From: Plectrocnemia conspersa
Lineage: Eukaryota; Arthropoda; Insecta; Trichoptera; Polycentropodidae
Direction of reading: 5' to 3'
Assembly (NCBI GenBank): GCA_009617715.1
Contig: VTFK01000247.1
Coordinates: 248,001 to 312,000 of the forward strand
Length of the DNA stretch: 64,000 bases
The translations under genes were made by a program, and so were the position numbers. Shown here piece by piece: positions 52,101 through 60,584 of this stretch (positions within the stretch are counted from its first letter, which is position 1; each line of letters opens with the position of its first letter). The notes beneath the pieces were generated by a model. The model did no database searches. It saw nothing but the letters and a program-made list of their open reading frames with translations, and had not been told where the DNA came from.

Positions 52101-55100
52101 TTTAAATATGTTCGTTATAATTTTCAGATGGGTCATCTGATGAGGCGTCTTCTTCAGATTTAAGTTCTGGACCAGGGTCTCCGTCGCGAGAGGCCCCATC
52201 CGAAGAACCACCGCCGCGCCCGCCAAAGAAGCCCGAACCGGGATACGCCAACGTTCGCGGTGGACGTTCGGGCAGATGCGGTAGTCTCCGTCAGCCGTCT
52301 CCTTATTACTACGGGGACATCGATCGTTGCCGCAAGGCCGCAAGTCTTGGCGCCCAGCCGAGGTGCTCCTTAACATCTGACGGGCTATTCGTGGCCTCGG
52401 AACGCGACAGCTCCTCTGAGGACGGCCTTTCCATGCCACCGCGCCGATCCTGTCATTCTTGCCATCCAGACCACCTTGGCCCGGCCATCTTTTACTTGCC
52501 TTCCCCAAGACACTCGGCCGACTTCGACATGTCAGCCCGCGCCAGACAAATCTACGAAACGGCTTTCGACAGTAAAGTCTCCAGATCGGACGACGACTTG
52601 GATGACGTGGACCGCGTCAGCAACCACCCTATACTTCTCCAGCTGAGAGAAGACGGGCGAGTCATCGGTATAGAATCGTTCCCCTCGTCTTCTTCCTCGA
52701 ACATCGATCCGACTTCATCTTCGGTATCGACCAAAAACCGTCGCAAAATCACCGTCCGACCCGAAAACAACAGGCGTCCCAAAAACATGCCTAACAGGCA
52801 TCAACCGACAGAGAACAGCGCAGTATCCATCCTATCCGAAGAACTTGAAAACTTAGAACTGAATAACTCGGAGGGTCGCGAATCTAACACTTCACAACTG
52901 CCACTGAGAGGCTACACTCCGTCGCCTCCTTCCACGGCGCCTTTGCCGACGAAATTCCAACAAAGCAAGGATAATTTAGCAATGAACAGCATCAAGAGCG
53001 CTCCTAATTTACCGTCGCAACCGGCTCATCCGAGATTAAAAGATTTACGTCTTCCTGTTAAATCTCTGCGCGCACGTGAGATACCAGCCAGCAGCGAAGG
53101 TAGCATCGCCGATATCAAATCGAACAACAACCCCGAATTCGAATGTAGCAATCGCGTCAGAAACATGATTCAAGACTCGCAAGATAAGAATAAAGGCAGA
53201 CCTCGATTGCACAATGGACTTTTTTTAGAAATTAAGGGTCGGCCCACGTCTGACACCGATACTCCCGAAATGCACCGCTTCCGGGGATCGAAGGAGTCCG
53301 GCCCTATTCTAGAGTTCAAAGGTAGGCCAGGCAATAGAAGACGGCACAATTATTCGAGCATGGAGAGCATGGCGACCAGTAGCAGCGGTGGTAGTATGGA
53401 ATCGATTCGCAGCAGCACCAGTGAAGGAAACCGCAGCACTAGCAGCTCTGAAAGCCGCCACTCCACATCACTCAGTTCTCACAGTTCCGATTCTGGAAAC
53501 AATAGCTGCTTCCAAAATTTACATCACGCAAACGCATTGAGCGGATTTATATCGCACCATGCTAATAAATTGCATATTCTAAGTCCAATTTCTGATAAGT
53601 CTTCGCAAGAACCAGCCTCTGAGACTTCAGATAATATAAAAAACAACAATAACTCTCAAAAAGTATCGCCGGAGGACTGCGAAAATTTAAATTTGAATCA
53701 AAACGCGCAGGAAGGTAACGTGGCGATAAAAATAAAGAGAAGGATGCCACAGAATAAGAATTTGTTGAGCTTAGCCTTTCAACAAGCTACGTCGGGTGAT
53801 ACTGAAATACAAGGATCTGACAGCGGCATTTCCATTCGTTCTAGAGACGGCATCAAGTCTAGGAATGCGTTTTTAGGATTTTTAAAATTAAACCAAGTTC
53901 CAGTCGATAATAGCTCGAGCAGCGTCGCCGTTGACGTTAATAACGGTCAGGTGGACTTATCCGATTTGCCTTTCGACATGCCCAAATTACGCAGGAGGAG
54001 AGCTGCCGCTCAAGATGCGTGCACTTCCGGCAGTGCCACTTCCGTGGATCTCAGAGAGTTGCCCTTTGACATGCCAAAGTTAAGAAGGAGACTCAGGCAA
54101 CCGGCCCCCAACAGCCCTGGAAGTAGCGGAGGCTCCCAAGCTTCTTCGAGCCATAGCGTGAAAGACGCAGATCGCCCGCAGCAGGGTTAGTATTGAGATA
54201 TTTTTATCTAGATATAGGATAGATATGGGAGTATGGGTTTGTAATCGGGGTTAATTCGTTTCTATCACGTCGAGTTAGGGCTTATGTATCACAGCGGGGG
54301 TTGATTAAGATGGATTGCCGTATTGCAACAATTCTTCGTACTTGGGTTGGGCAGAAAAACGAGAACGGGGGCGTATAAGGTACTAAACGTGTTAATCTCG
54401 ATTTGCAGAGAAATAAATTCAATTTGTGTTCGGATCAGATCGATGGGATTAACGTATTAAAGATTGATTAGAGTTTGCACTGAAAATAAAATAGCTTTAT
54501 ACGTTTAAAATAAATGCAGATTTTATTTTATTTTGAGAATAGAAAATAATAAAAATATTTTTTTTTCTGAAATTAACATTTTTAAAGATACTAATGATAT
54601 TTCACTTTTCTAACGACTTTCTCTAAAATGTTAAAAACATTATGCATGAATGGTCATTGAGTGCGTACATATTTTTTATTTTTGTTCAATATAATTGTTA
54701 AAAAATCAAGGTCCCAAAGTTCAACTGATAATTTATGGTGGTGGGTTAACTCTAATTTTAGAATAGATATGGTCGCTGATGATTTTCAAAGATTTTAAAT
54801 AGTAATCCAAAATGCTATTTACAATGAGTCAAAATGAGTAGTGTTATAAACATATAATAAATTATTATTTATTATATAGATTTTTCGGGTGTTGAGGCCG
54901 AAGGGGTGCATTTTTATAAATAAAAAAATTGTGATTTAAAAGTGTTATTTTGCAGCCAAAATAGACGCCGGCAAAAGTAACTTTAACAGTTTATTGTTAA
55001 GTTGTACAATTTACCAAAGCGAAATAGTGTCGAGGTGTAAATATTTTGTAGAAACTAGTGGAGAAATTATGTCTTCTTCATGATCCACTGAGGTCATTCA

Positions 55101-58100
55101 TGTTTGTTGTCTGCAGTCTCGAATCATATGACTGTCTGCTCTCGATGCATATGATTGTATTTGATGTGGCAAAATGTCAGATTTTTTATACCCTTGATTC
55201 AAGACGTCTCTATCTAATCAGAGATGCAGAAATTTGTTGGCCAATTGCATCGCTTATACATTCAACCAACGAAATATATGTACGCTTAGAAGTATAACTA
55301 CAAGTCAAACTTTAAAAATCGTTAATGCAAATGGTAGATTACAACATTGGTTTTTACGCCGGTAGACGCATTCTATGGAATCTTTTGTGCACAAAACGGT
55401 TGTTTCTATTGTGTTTAACAAGCGGTTAACGTCCGGAAGAGATAAAATTTCCAAATTTTATTGTATTTGTTAGCATTTTTGCAATTTCAAGTTACGAAAT
55501 TATGATAATAAATATTATTTTATTGTTATTTAATCTTTTTGTCGAAAAGCGTTGCTATTGTCTTTTCATTAGTTCGAAATTGTCATTTAAATGACCTTAG
55601 CGCTAACTGCGCAGCTGGGTGGACATCCCACATATTATTATATACGAGAATATTTATTCTTAAATTATTTTAAAAACTATTTAGTATATAGTATTATAAC
55701 ATAAAAAGTTGTATTTAAGTGTTATTATTTTAAGTAAATGATATGTCGTTTAATTTACATTTTATAGGTAATGGTTAAAATATTATTAATATGTGTTTTA
55801 TTGTTTTTATTTTAACTATATATGCAAAAACAAGATCTTACTAATAATACTATTTTTATTACTCAAATTTTACATTTTAAATAAAAAATTTTTTTTATTG
55901 AAGTTAAAACAAATCCACAAAAATTAAAATCAATTATTAGAAAAGAATAACAATTTAATAAAAAAAATATCTAAATATGTGCACTAATAGTTGTTATAAT
56001 TACCGTTTCTTATTTTAATATATTTAAGCTAGTAAAAAATATCCAAAATTTAATTCTATTTAAAATAAAATTGAACTTAAAAAAACATATAACAAAATAT
56101 GAATATTCAATTACCAATACAAACATAGTATAATGAATTCATGATTAGAAGACGTAGCTATATAAATGTACGATCCAAATCATTGAAATGGTTCAACCAA
56201 TATAATTAACCCGTGAAACCCTGTCGTAGTAATCCATTTTGTTCGCTCGCCACACGACACCTCGTTTTACCGACTCGACTTCGAATAACTCGAAATGAAT
56301 ACGTCACGCGATCCGACGTTTTTACGTGAAACTTTTATCCGTCACACGAACTTGCCGAAATTGAACCGAAAGCTACTTTTTCGTCTGCCGAGTTAACTCC
56401 ATCGCAACTAACCCCAAGAGGTGAGCCCCTCTCGTGCGGATAACGCGACTTATCTATCACTCAAAGTTTACGAGGACCTGTCAAACCGAGCCATGGCTTA
56501 TAAATGGGATTTTTTTAGCTATGATAAAATGTACAAATCTCTCATAGACACTGCAAAATTACTTTCAGGGGTGCAGCGGCCGAACTTGACGCTTAATTTG
56601 GAGGACAAAGGCGCCGGAAACGGAGCCGCAAATCCTTCGGAGGGTAGCAGAGGGTTGAATCTCAACTTTGGAACCACCAGTAACGTGCCAGTACTAGCTG
56701 ATGTCGTCGATACTACGTTGCCGTTGGAGAGACAAGGGTATTTATTTTATTATGATTAACTTTATTCATATGAAATTTTATACCGTATTACCTTATATTT
56801 AATTATAATTCAATGGACATAAGTATATATTATCATCTACATTTCCACTTAAATAATCAACAACATATCTTTTTAAATTTTTTTTGTTTTTAAATTGTTT
56901 AAATAGAATAATTAAATTTAATAATTGATTTTTCGACTTCAAGTAAATTTTTATATTATATTGTTAAAAAACTTTTATTTTGAATTATTAAATTTTCTTT
57001 GAATGAATTCGACTTATTTAGATTATGTTGTATAGTCTTAAATAAATGAAAATCTGATATTTTTATATTAGAAAATATGGTGAGCAACAGTTTTCCATCC
57101 GAGAGCATTCATTTTTCTCCCGTGATTCTCGAAGTATGAGGCAGGCGCGTCGCCTTGTTCTCGTCGCTCAGTGCGTGTGGTAGCCACACGCATTGTTTCC
57201 ACGCTTTTCCAATATTTTTTAACTTTTTTGAATTTTAGACCATGAATATCCTATATTATATGTTAACTCCTAAATCAACATCTCTGTATTGGCTTCAATT
57301 TCTGCAGCTATGCGGTTATCATCAATGTTATCCCACTTCTAGGCTTGTCTTCCAAAAAAAATTTCTAGATTTCAATCTTTTGAACATTTTTAAATTAAAA
57401 ATGAATTTTTGCTTGCTGTGGTTACCAATTTTTTTTTGTGAAATTCATACAGCATTCAAGTACGTAAAAACATCTTACTCGGAACGAAATCTTCCATTGA
57501 AACTTTGTGGGTTTTTTGTTGTTATGTTCATAACCCAACTCTCCAGATGTTAATCCAAACACTACTGAAAGAAAGTCACAACTGACCGGCAAAGTTATTC
57601 AGTATAAAAACGTTCTTTCTTTTGGGTACTCTTAATATAACTGCAAAGTGACTATAAAAAGTCTCACTAGTGACTATAAAAAGTCACTTTTTACTATTAA
57701 TATAATTTATAATATTTAGGAAATTTTATATTAATTAAATAAATAATATATTTCAGGTGGTATCATGGATCTATGACTAGGGTAGAAGCTGAAAACGTTC
57801 TACGTGGTGCAACTGAAGGTGGATTCTTAGTTCGCAACTGTGAATCTGCACGTAAAGATTATTCCCTAAGTTTGAAGTAAGTGTTTCTTTTATTTTAATT
57901 ATTACATTGAAAAAGCTTAAAAGCAATATACAACAATTATTATTTTTTAAAGTAAATAAATTGAAAGGACTACAAGTATTATATATATTAAAAATTAAGG
58001 AAGAGTTAAAAGTATTATAGATTTACTGAAATTTTTATTTTATATAGAGAATATCATTTTTTATTAATACATAATAAAAATTGAAACGCAATAATCTAAT

Positions 58101-59131
58101 AACAAATACTTGTGATAAAAAAACGTTAAAATGGGTATTTTTATATCTTTTATTTAATATTTTTTTTACATGGTTATGGCTTTCAATACAAATTGTCCAG
58201 TGTTTAATAGTCGTACTAGTAACAGTGTTTCTATAGGAATATAGTGCTTTAAAATTATCTCTTGTTCATATTAAAAGATGTAGCATAATCTTGTCTGCAA
58301 AAGTTTTGAAAAAGCTCATTTCATGCTTTTGGTATTGAACCTAAATTTTATATCTAGTAAAAAATACTTTTTTACAATACTTTAATGCAGCGAACATTTT
58401 AGCTACTGTTTTGTCTGTCTGATTCTCCCTGCCTCACCATATAATATTTGTTTTGAAATCATTGCACTCTGGTGTACAAGTGGACTATATACAACAGGCG
58501 CGTACGGTGAGATACATTCCCTTTCGCTCGCTCGCGTGTTAAGTGACGAGAGCAGTGAGAGATAAGAGCGTGCGTTACATGCGTTCCGCACGCCCACTTC
58601 TTTTCACTCACTCTCGTCACTTAACACACGAGCGAGCGAAAGGGAATGTACCTCACCAGACGCGCCTGATATACGCACGGATTTTAAAAAGGCATTTGAT
58701 AAAGTCAATCACGATTTACTTTGGAATATGACCTAACTTTAGAATTTCAAGTATAACTCATTTTCAGAACGATACGGTAAGGATCCAACTTGGGTCCATT
58801 GGTATTTCTATTGTTTAATAATGAAATAGATACAGTAATGAATCACTCAATTATCGCAAAATATTTATTATTTCACTCATAACGAATTTTATGCGTTACA
58901 TGTTGTTATTTTCTAATTTAAAATATCATTTATTATTTCAGGTCTGCCCGTGGATTCATGCACATGCGAATACAACAATCTGATGAGACAGGGAAATATA
59001 TTTTAGGTCAATTCAGTAGACCTTTCGACAACATTCCAGAGATGATAAGGCATTTCTGTTTAAATAGATTACCCGTACGGGGCGCAGAGCACATGTGTCT
59101 TTCTAAACCAGTCATTGCACAGCTTCTTTAA
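34008..59131 (+). CDS. SH2 domain-containing adapter protein, SHB/SHF/SHD-like (six exons, 5' end not found)
   Basis: Six exons joined at GT-AG sites give one uninterrupted frame of 962 codons plus TAA: 34008-34100, 38750-38906, 52128-54185, 56467-56737, 57757-57876, 58942-59131. Every junction is phase-compatible. SHB-family adapters link activated tyrosine kinases to downstream effectors in the cytoplasm, using tyrosine and proline motifs in a long N-terminal tail and one C-terminal SH2 domain. That layout is seen here. Residue numbers count from the first visible exon: AYCDPRD motif near 38, PPPRPPKK proline motif and GYANV tyrosine motif near 110-125, serine-rich stretches, SH2 from W861 to about L955. 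The SH2 entry (PLERQGWYHG) and exit (GAEHMCLSKPV) closely match what I know of SHB/SHF. The first exon and start codon are not identified. The gene has no operon context; its introns carry LINE, MITE, mariner and LTR-like remnants. The family assignment is firm; orthology to one vertebrate paralogue is not. Confidence 0.9.
34101..38749 (+). other. Intron of the SH2 gene (4.65 kb)
   Basis: Bounded by strong splice sites. It holds the diverged array unit (35505-35880); GC-rich islands at 36275-36430 and 37900-38130; a perfect 8-bp hairpin GCCGGGGA...TCCCCGGC (about 36292-36316); and a weak possible 54-nt in-phase exon (36637-36690). Confidence 0.6.
35505..35880 (+). repeat. Diverged single copy of the 8.4-9.9 kb tandem unit
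   Basis: In the same order as the array unit it shows CGAGAATTTTA, AAATCGAGAATTCTA, CTGCATAGAAAAGAGTAG, ACATACCAGATGTTTGAAAA, GCAGATTGCAAAAATAT and GGGCTTTTCACAAAGTTT. Identity is clearly lower than among the array units, and the open frame is lost. Confidence 0.65.
38750..38906 (+). CDS. SH2 adapter gene, coding exon with YCDP motif (157 nt)
   Basis: A long pyrimidine tract ending GGTTTTGCAG precedes the exon, and CTACTG|GTATGT follows it. Both sites are near consensus. The exon reads VELVEAYCDPRDTRQ, then an acidic and serine segment, then a proline-rich run (PSPPEPAPSQPP) and LKDYCQPYTT. Two YC motifs (AYCDP and DYCQP) resemble the YxDP/YxEP tyrosine motifs that SHB-family tails offer as phosphorylation and docking sites; that role is inferred. 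It ends in phase 1 (one base of the next codon). Confidence 0.85.
40730..41770 (+). pseudogene. LINE reverse transcriptase, copy 2 of the same family, heavily decayed
   Basis: Frames joined by several indels read VPQ*YNLGPLLFLLFINDI near 40746, an intact catalytic-style LLYADDFS near 40820, RLPFSVKKCHTISFSSRR near 40915, IQRKFLRYLF..KYGYCPYL near 41225, and a last open stretch 41372-41590 with FRSRPLF and KAVRLLNTVHRDIDIF that matches copy 1 (ESRSRPLL, VAIRLLNTLALHIDLF). The 3' end is (AATA)n at about 41755-41769. It is 5'-truncated and non-functional, and sits in an intron of the SH2 gene in the same orientation. Confidence 0.85.
43819..44460 (+). repeat. Dispersed repeat, copy B, interrupted by a foldback element
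   Basis: Left part: CAACTACACTAAAAAC and GCGGTACTCATTTTAC. Right part: TGGAACCTCTTCCCC, TACAGTGTCC, GTGTCGTCAA, GTTTACTTTATAA and GGAACGTATCTAATACGTAAA. These match copy A (11896-12270). The central 43927-44243 is a foldback absent from copy A. Confidence 0.55.
43927..44243. mobile_element. Foldback element (317 bp, two ~117-bp arms)
   Basis: Arm 43927-44044 pairs with arm 44127-44243. Shared in inverted orientation are TTTGCGT at both ends, GAGAGC, TTTAGGTTTACG/TTTGGGTTTACG, CTACTATTAG, AAAACACACGATACGGATAT/AAGCACACGATATGGATAT. Identity is about 75-80 percent by eye. The loop is about 80 AT-rich bases. It is a probable MITE. Confidence 0.7.
47709..47742. repeat. Perfect hairpin, 15-bp arms, 4-base loop
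   Basis: GAAATGTACTCAAAT, CATA, then the exact inverse ATTTGAGTACATTTC. It is isolated in AT-rich DNA; no function is evident. Confidence 0.85.
47946..48128. repeat. Dispersed repeat, copy 2 (partner at 19477-19665)
   Basis: It reads TTTTTTATAGTTAGAGCGCT, ATTAAATATTGGTCTA, CTTGCCGCAATGGCGGCAAG (a perfect 8-bp-arm hairpin), CAGGTATTTACCGCTTGTTTT and ATTTTACGTTATTGCCCTC. The hairpin suggests a foldback element or part of a LINE. Confidence 0.6.
49851..50487. mobile_element. Perfect 39-bp inverted-repeat pair around ~560 bp; candidate MITE
   Basis: 49851-49889 (AAACAATAATAAAATTATAG, then GCAGTCATTAATGTAACAG) is the exact reverse complement of 50449-50487, and similarity extends several bases outward (CAATAT on both sides). 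At the right end a further copy of GCAGTCATTAATGTAA lies in direct orientation at 50433, making a 16-bp-arm hairpin with a CTG loop (50433-50467). The interior has no recognised coding sequence. The element family is unknown to me. Confidence 0.7.
51132..51485 (+). pseudogene. Transposon-related fragment: hAT-like end and a short transposon-protein motif
   Basis: CAGTGGCGGCTCGTC at 51132 looks like a common insect hAT terminal repeat. From 51372 to the TAG at 51483-51485, 37 codons read LPCHIQAVERAVKAVTEFLA followed by a basic segment. From memory, H-Q-x-V-E-R-x-V-K-x-V-T-E recurs in unannotated insect transposon-linked proteins. I found no matching right end, so whether the two parts belong together is open. 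Confidence 0.4.
52128..54185 (+). CDS. SH2 adapter gene, large central exon (2058 nt)
   Basis: The acceptor is TTTTCAG at 52121-52127; the donor is CAGCAGG|GTTAGT at 54185/54186. It is open throughout and clearly GC-richer than its surroundings. In order it holds an acidic serine start, a proline stretch (EEPPPRPPKKPEP) joined to GYANV, cysteine-serine-rich sequence, YETAFDSK with a run of acidic residues, polyserine, three KGRP motifs (K at residues 439, 453 and 481), a long Ser/Thr/Asn-rich part, and two near-identical LPFDMPKLRRR motifs starting VDL at residues 692 and 723. YxN is the known Grb2-SH2 ligand pattern and PxxPxK an SH3 ligand pattern, but binding here is inferred. No folded domain is recognised. 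An antisense frame of 162 codons at 52020-52508 is a shadow. Confidence 0.93.
54186..56466 (+). other. Intron of the SH2 gene (2.3 kb)
   Basis: It starts GTTAGT and holds the LTR-like repeat 54890-55632 and very AT-rich DNA to 56200, followed by the GC-richer block described separately. Confidence 0.6.
54890..55632 (+). repeat. LTR-like dispersed repeat, copy 2 (about 740 bp), in an SH2-gene intron
   Basis: It starts TGTTGAGGCCGAAGG and ends CATCCCACA. Blocks shared with 31374-32468 include CAGTTTATTGTTAAGTTG, TTTACCAAAGCGAAATAG, ATGATCCACTGAGGTCATT, GCCAATTGCATCGCTTA, GGTAGACGCATT and CTAACTGCGCA. It is probably a solo LTR; no flanking duplication was found. Confidence 0.55.
56210..56492 (+). 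promoter_or_regulatory. GC-richer block before the pre-SH2 exon; possible alternative promoter or 5'UTR
   Basis: About 210 bases abruptly richer in G, C and CpG than the intron to the left run straight into the coding part of the exon. They have stops in the gene's frame. Together with ATG 56493 (CCATGG) this could be a second promoter giving a 184-residue protein that is little more than the SH2 domain. AAGAG|GTGAGC at 56420 looks like a splice donor, but only 46 bases separate it from the 56466 acceptor, which is short for an intron. This is inference only. Confidence 0.25.
56467..56737 (+). CDS. SH2 adapter gene, exon before the SH2 domain (271 nt; start uncertain)
   Basis: The donor is GACAAGG|GTATTT; the GG joins G of the next exon to make the Gly before WYHG. 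Two AAG acceptors fit the incoming phase: after 56466 (TATCACTCAAAG) and after 56418 (CTAACCCCAAG). The second adds 16 codons. An in-frame TAA at 56409-56411 rules out anything further left. The product reads VYEDLSNRAMAYKWDFF, then a helical-looking segment with tyrosines, a Gly/Asn-rich linker, and VVDTTLPLERQG leading into the SH2 domain. ATG at 56493 lies in a CCATGG context and could start a short isoform. Confidence 0.8.
57110..57555 (-). pseudogene. mariner-family transposase N-terminal fragment
   Basis: On the minus strand, from about 57555 down, frames read MLYEFHKKKLVTTASKN, then FFLEDKPRSG (usual EDxPRSGRP), then IDDNRIAAEIEAN and ILEKRG, and finally CVWLPHALSDENKATRL (usual WVPHxLxxxxK). 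These are the helix-turn-helix part and the linker of mariner transposases. The DDD catalytic domain is absent. The 103-codon plus-strand open frame at 57242-57553 is its antisense and not a gene. It lies in the intron between the last two introns' exons at 56737 and 57757. Confidence 0.75.
57757..57876 (+). CDS. SH2 adapter gene, first SH2 exon (120 nt)
   Basis: The acceptor is TATTTCAG and the donor is TTTGAA|GTAAGT, both strong. The exon encodes the N-terminal half of the SH2 domain: WYHGSMTRVEAENVL (strand A and helix A, with the helix A arginine at residue 868) and GGFLVRNCE, where the phosphotyrosine-binding arginine of FLVR is residue 886 (codon at 57833-57835), then DYSLSLK. All residues needed for phosphotyrosine binding in this half are present. 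Confidence 0.95.
58420..58880 (+). pseudogene. LINE reverse transcriptase fragment, copy 3, split by a MITE
   Basis: Before the MITE the sequence reads HSGVQVDYI; after it TDFKKAFDKVNHDLLW (a classic LINE reverse transcriptase block). Then after a deletion comes a decayed QLGPLVFLLFNNEIDTVM. The DNA near 58785-58825 is close to copy 2 at 40758-40800. The fragment ends about 60 bp before the last SH2 exon. There are no long frames; it is a relic. Confidence 0.75.
58495..58668. mobile_element. Foldback MITE, copy 3 (174 bp), inside LINE copy 3
   Basis: Two arms of about 58 bp pair with few mismatches (CAGGCGCGTACGGTGAGATA at the left end; the right end in reverse reads CAGGCGCGTCTGGTGAGGTA). 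The flanks ATATACAA and ATATACGC match at 6 of 8. It is inserted in a reverse transcriptase fragment: removing it and one duplication restores a GVQVDYI..TDFKKAFD reading. It lies in the last intron of the SH2 gene, so it should be transcribed as a long hairpin. Confidence 0.9.
58942..59131 (+). CDS. SH2 adapter gene, last exon, SH2 C-terminal half and stop
   Basis: The acceptor is TTATTTCAG at 58933-58941. The exon completes the lysine codon and reads SARGFMHMRIQQ, then GKYILGQFSRPFDNIPEMI, NRLPVRGAEHMCLSKPVIAQLL and TAA at 59129-59131. The histidine of GFMHM sits at the strand D position that helps bind phosphotyrosine. The GAEHM and KPV ending just before the C-terminus is typical of SHB-like proteins, which end soon after the SH2 domain. 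No splice donor is needed after it. Confidence 0.95.
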
Positions 59132-60210
59132 AAAAATGCGGTGTTATTTAATTATATAACGATATTATATATGATATTATATGATAATAATAAGAATTGA
59201 CAGGTCCTTCGTAAGAAATATATTCGTCCATAAGTATGAAGATCCTTATTTATTAGTTGATTTTTTAATACACGTCCAATTGCATATCTTATCGCGACGC
59301 ATAGCCAAAAGTGTAATTTTTGTGATATTTGTTGATCTTAGCGTTTCTATGTAATTTATATTAATTTGTTGTTTTTCGTTGACAGTTTAAATTGATAGGC
59401 CGACGTGCAATATTACTTTTTATGATGTATATGTGATAAATCTAATTGTTTATAGCAAAACTATTATAATTTTAGTATGCACTAATATGAATATAAATAT
59501 ATTAATATAATAAAAAATAAAATAAAATAATAAAACAGGCCAGAAAGGTTGCGATTGAACTGAATATATTTTGGAAGACTATGTTACAGGAATTTGTGTA
59601 TATAATCAAAATTTAAGTTGACGTCCAAATTCAAACAAGCAAAATTGCTCTGTATCAATATAGTATATTTTTGATCAGATTTTTACCAATTCGATAAATA
59701 ATAATCACTGCTTACTGATATATTAATGTACAAATAAGAAAATTGCTTCTGAAATATAAAATCATTCAATGTGATGTAATAAGATTACTTTTATGAATAT
59801 CTGATTTGTTATTATTAAGATAATGATTCCACTTCGTTGCTGACACTTTGTTATTTTGTTCGATTTTACAATGATCCGCAATACATGGTGTGATATGAAA
59901 TCGGGTATGTGTAATATTCGGAGACCTGGCCATGTGTGCCAACTTAATTAAATGTATGTTACCTATTATTATGTAGAAAGCTACTTAGCGAACAGTACAA
60001 TAGTTGACCAAATTAGTCATAATTTAGATGTAGATATATGAAAATTATACAACGTAAGCTTTCAGTATACATCTTTATTTTGTATATATTACAAAACAAT
60101 ATTTAAACAGAGCTGATGGATACATCGCTTTGAATTATAAATTATAAATAATTAGTTATTACGTAAGTTTTACTTTAATAAAAAATAAATTGGAAGAATG
60201 TATGGAACAT
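59132..60210 (+). other. Probable 3' untranslated region of the SH2 adapter gene
   Basis: AT-rich DNA follows the stop with no coding potential. Candidate polyadenylation signals are the AATAAA-like clusters at about 59508-59535 and 60176-60190 (AATAAAAAATAAATTGG). The 3' end cannot be fixed without transcript data. Confidence 0.4.
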
Positions 60211-60584
60211 GCGAGTTTTATTTATATCATATAGATCCCTTTGATTATAAGTTACTAAAGTAAGAATTGTGAACATGCAAATAAACTAGTATGCTTTTGA
60301 ATTACGAACATTAATGAGATTTAACCTTTTTTATGATATTTAAAACATTATTAAGGTTTATTATTAAAAAAATCATGAAAAAATTAACAGACAAGTTAAT
60401 TTTTGTCAAGACATTAGGACAAAATTTACCATACTTCAATACTAACTTCACTGCTATAGGCTGTGTAGCACATATCAATAACCAGATATTATTTTAAAAA
60501 ACATGATTTTATTTTAGTTTAAAAAAGTATTGAGTTGATAAAAAATACAATTTTTTAAAAGGATTTTTTATTATAATTTAAAGT

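Larger units (their letters stand above)
38907..52127 (+). other. Large intron of the SH2 gene (13.2 kb)
   Basis: It contains LINE copy 2, the foldback-interrupted repeat, the 47.9-kb repeat, the 39-bp inverted-repeat element and the 51.1-51.5-kb transposon fragment. GC-richer islands lie at 39890-40180, 43020-43340, 44760-45020, 45300-45900, 46080-46440, 46730-47400 (with TGACGTCA at 46875-46882), 49160-49390 and 50600-50880. These are candidate regulatory modules. A 69-codon minus-strand frame at 50605-50814 (GPWALWRWGP) is unrecognised. Confidence 0.6.

Noticed and set aside
52020..52508. 162-codon minus-strand open frame overlapping the large SH2 exon
   Set aside because: It is antisense to a long spliced coding exon with GC-rich codons; its own sequence has no recognised domain.
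57242..57553. 103-codon plus-strand open frame in an SH2 intron
   Set aside because: The opposite strand reads as mariner transposase pieces, so this frame is an antisense shadow.
57647..57685. Two direct copies of AGTGACTATAAAAAGTC, 22 bp apart
   Set aside because: Short local duplication without other structure.
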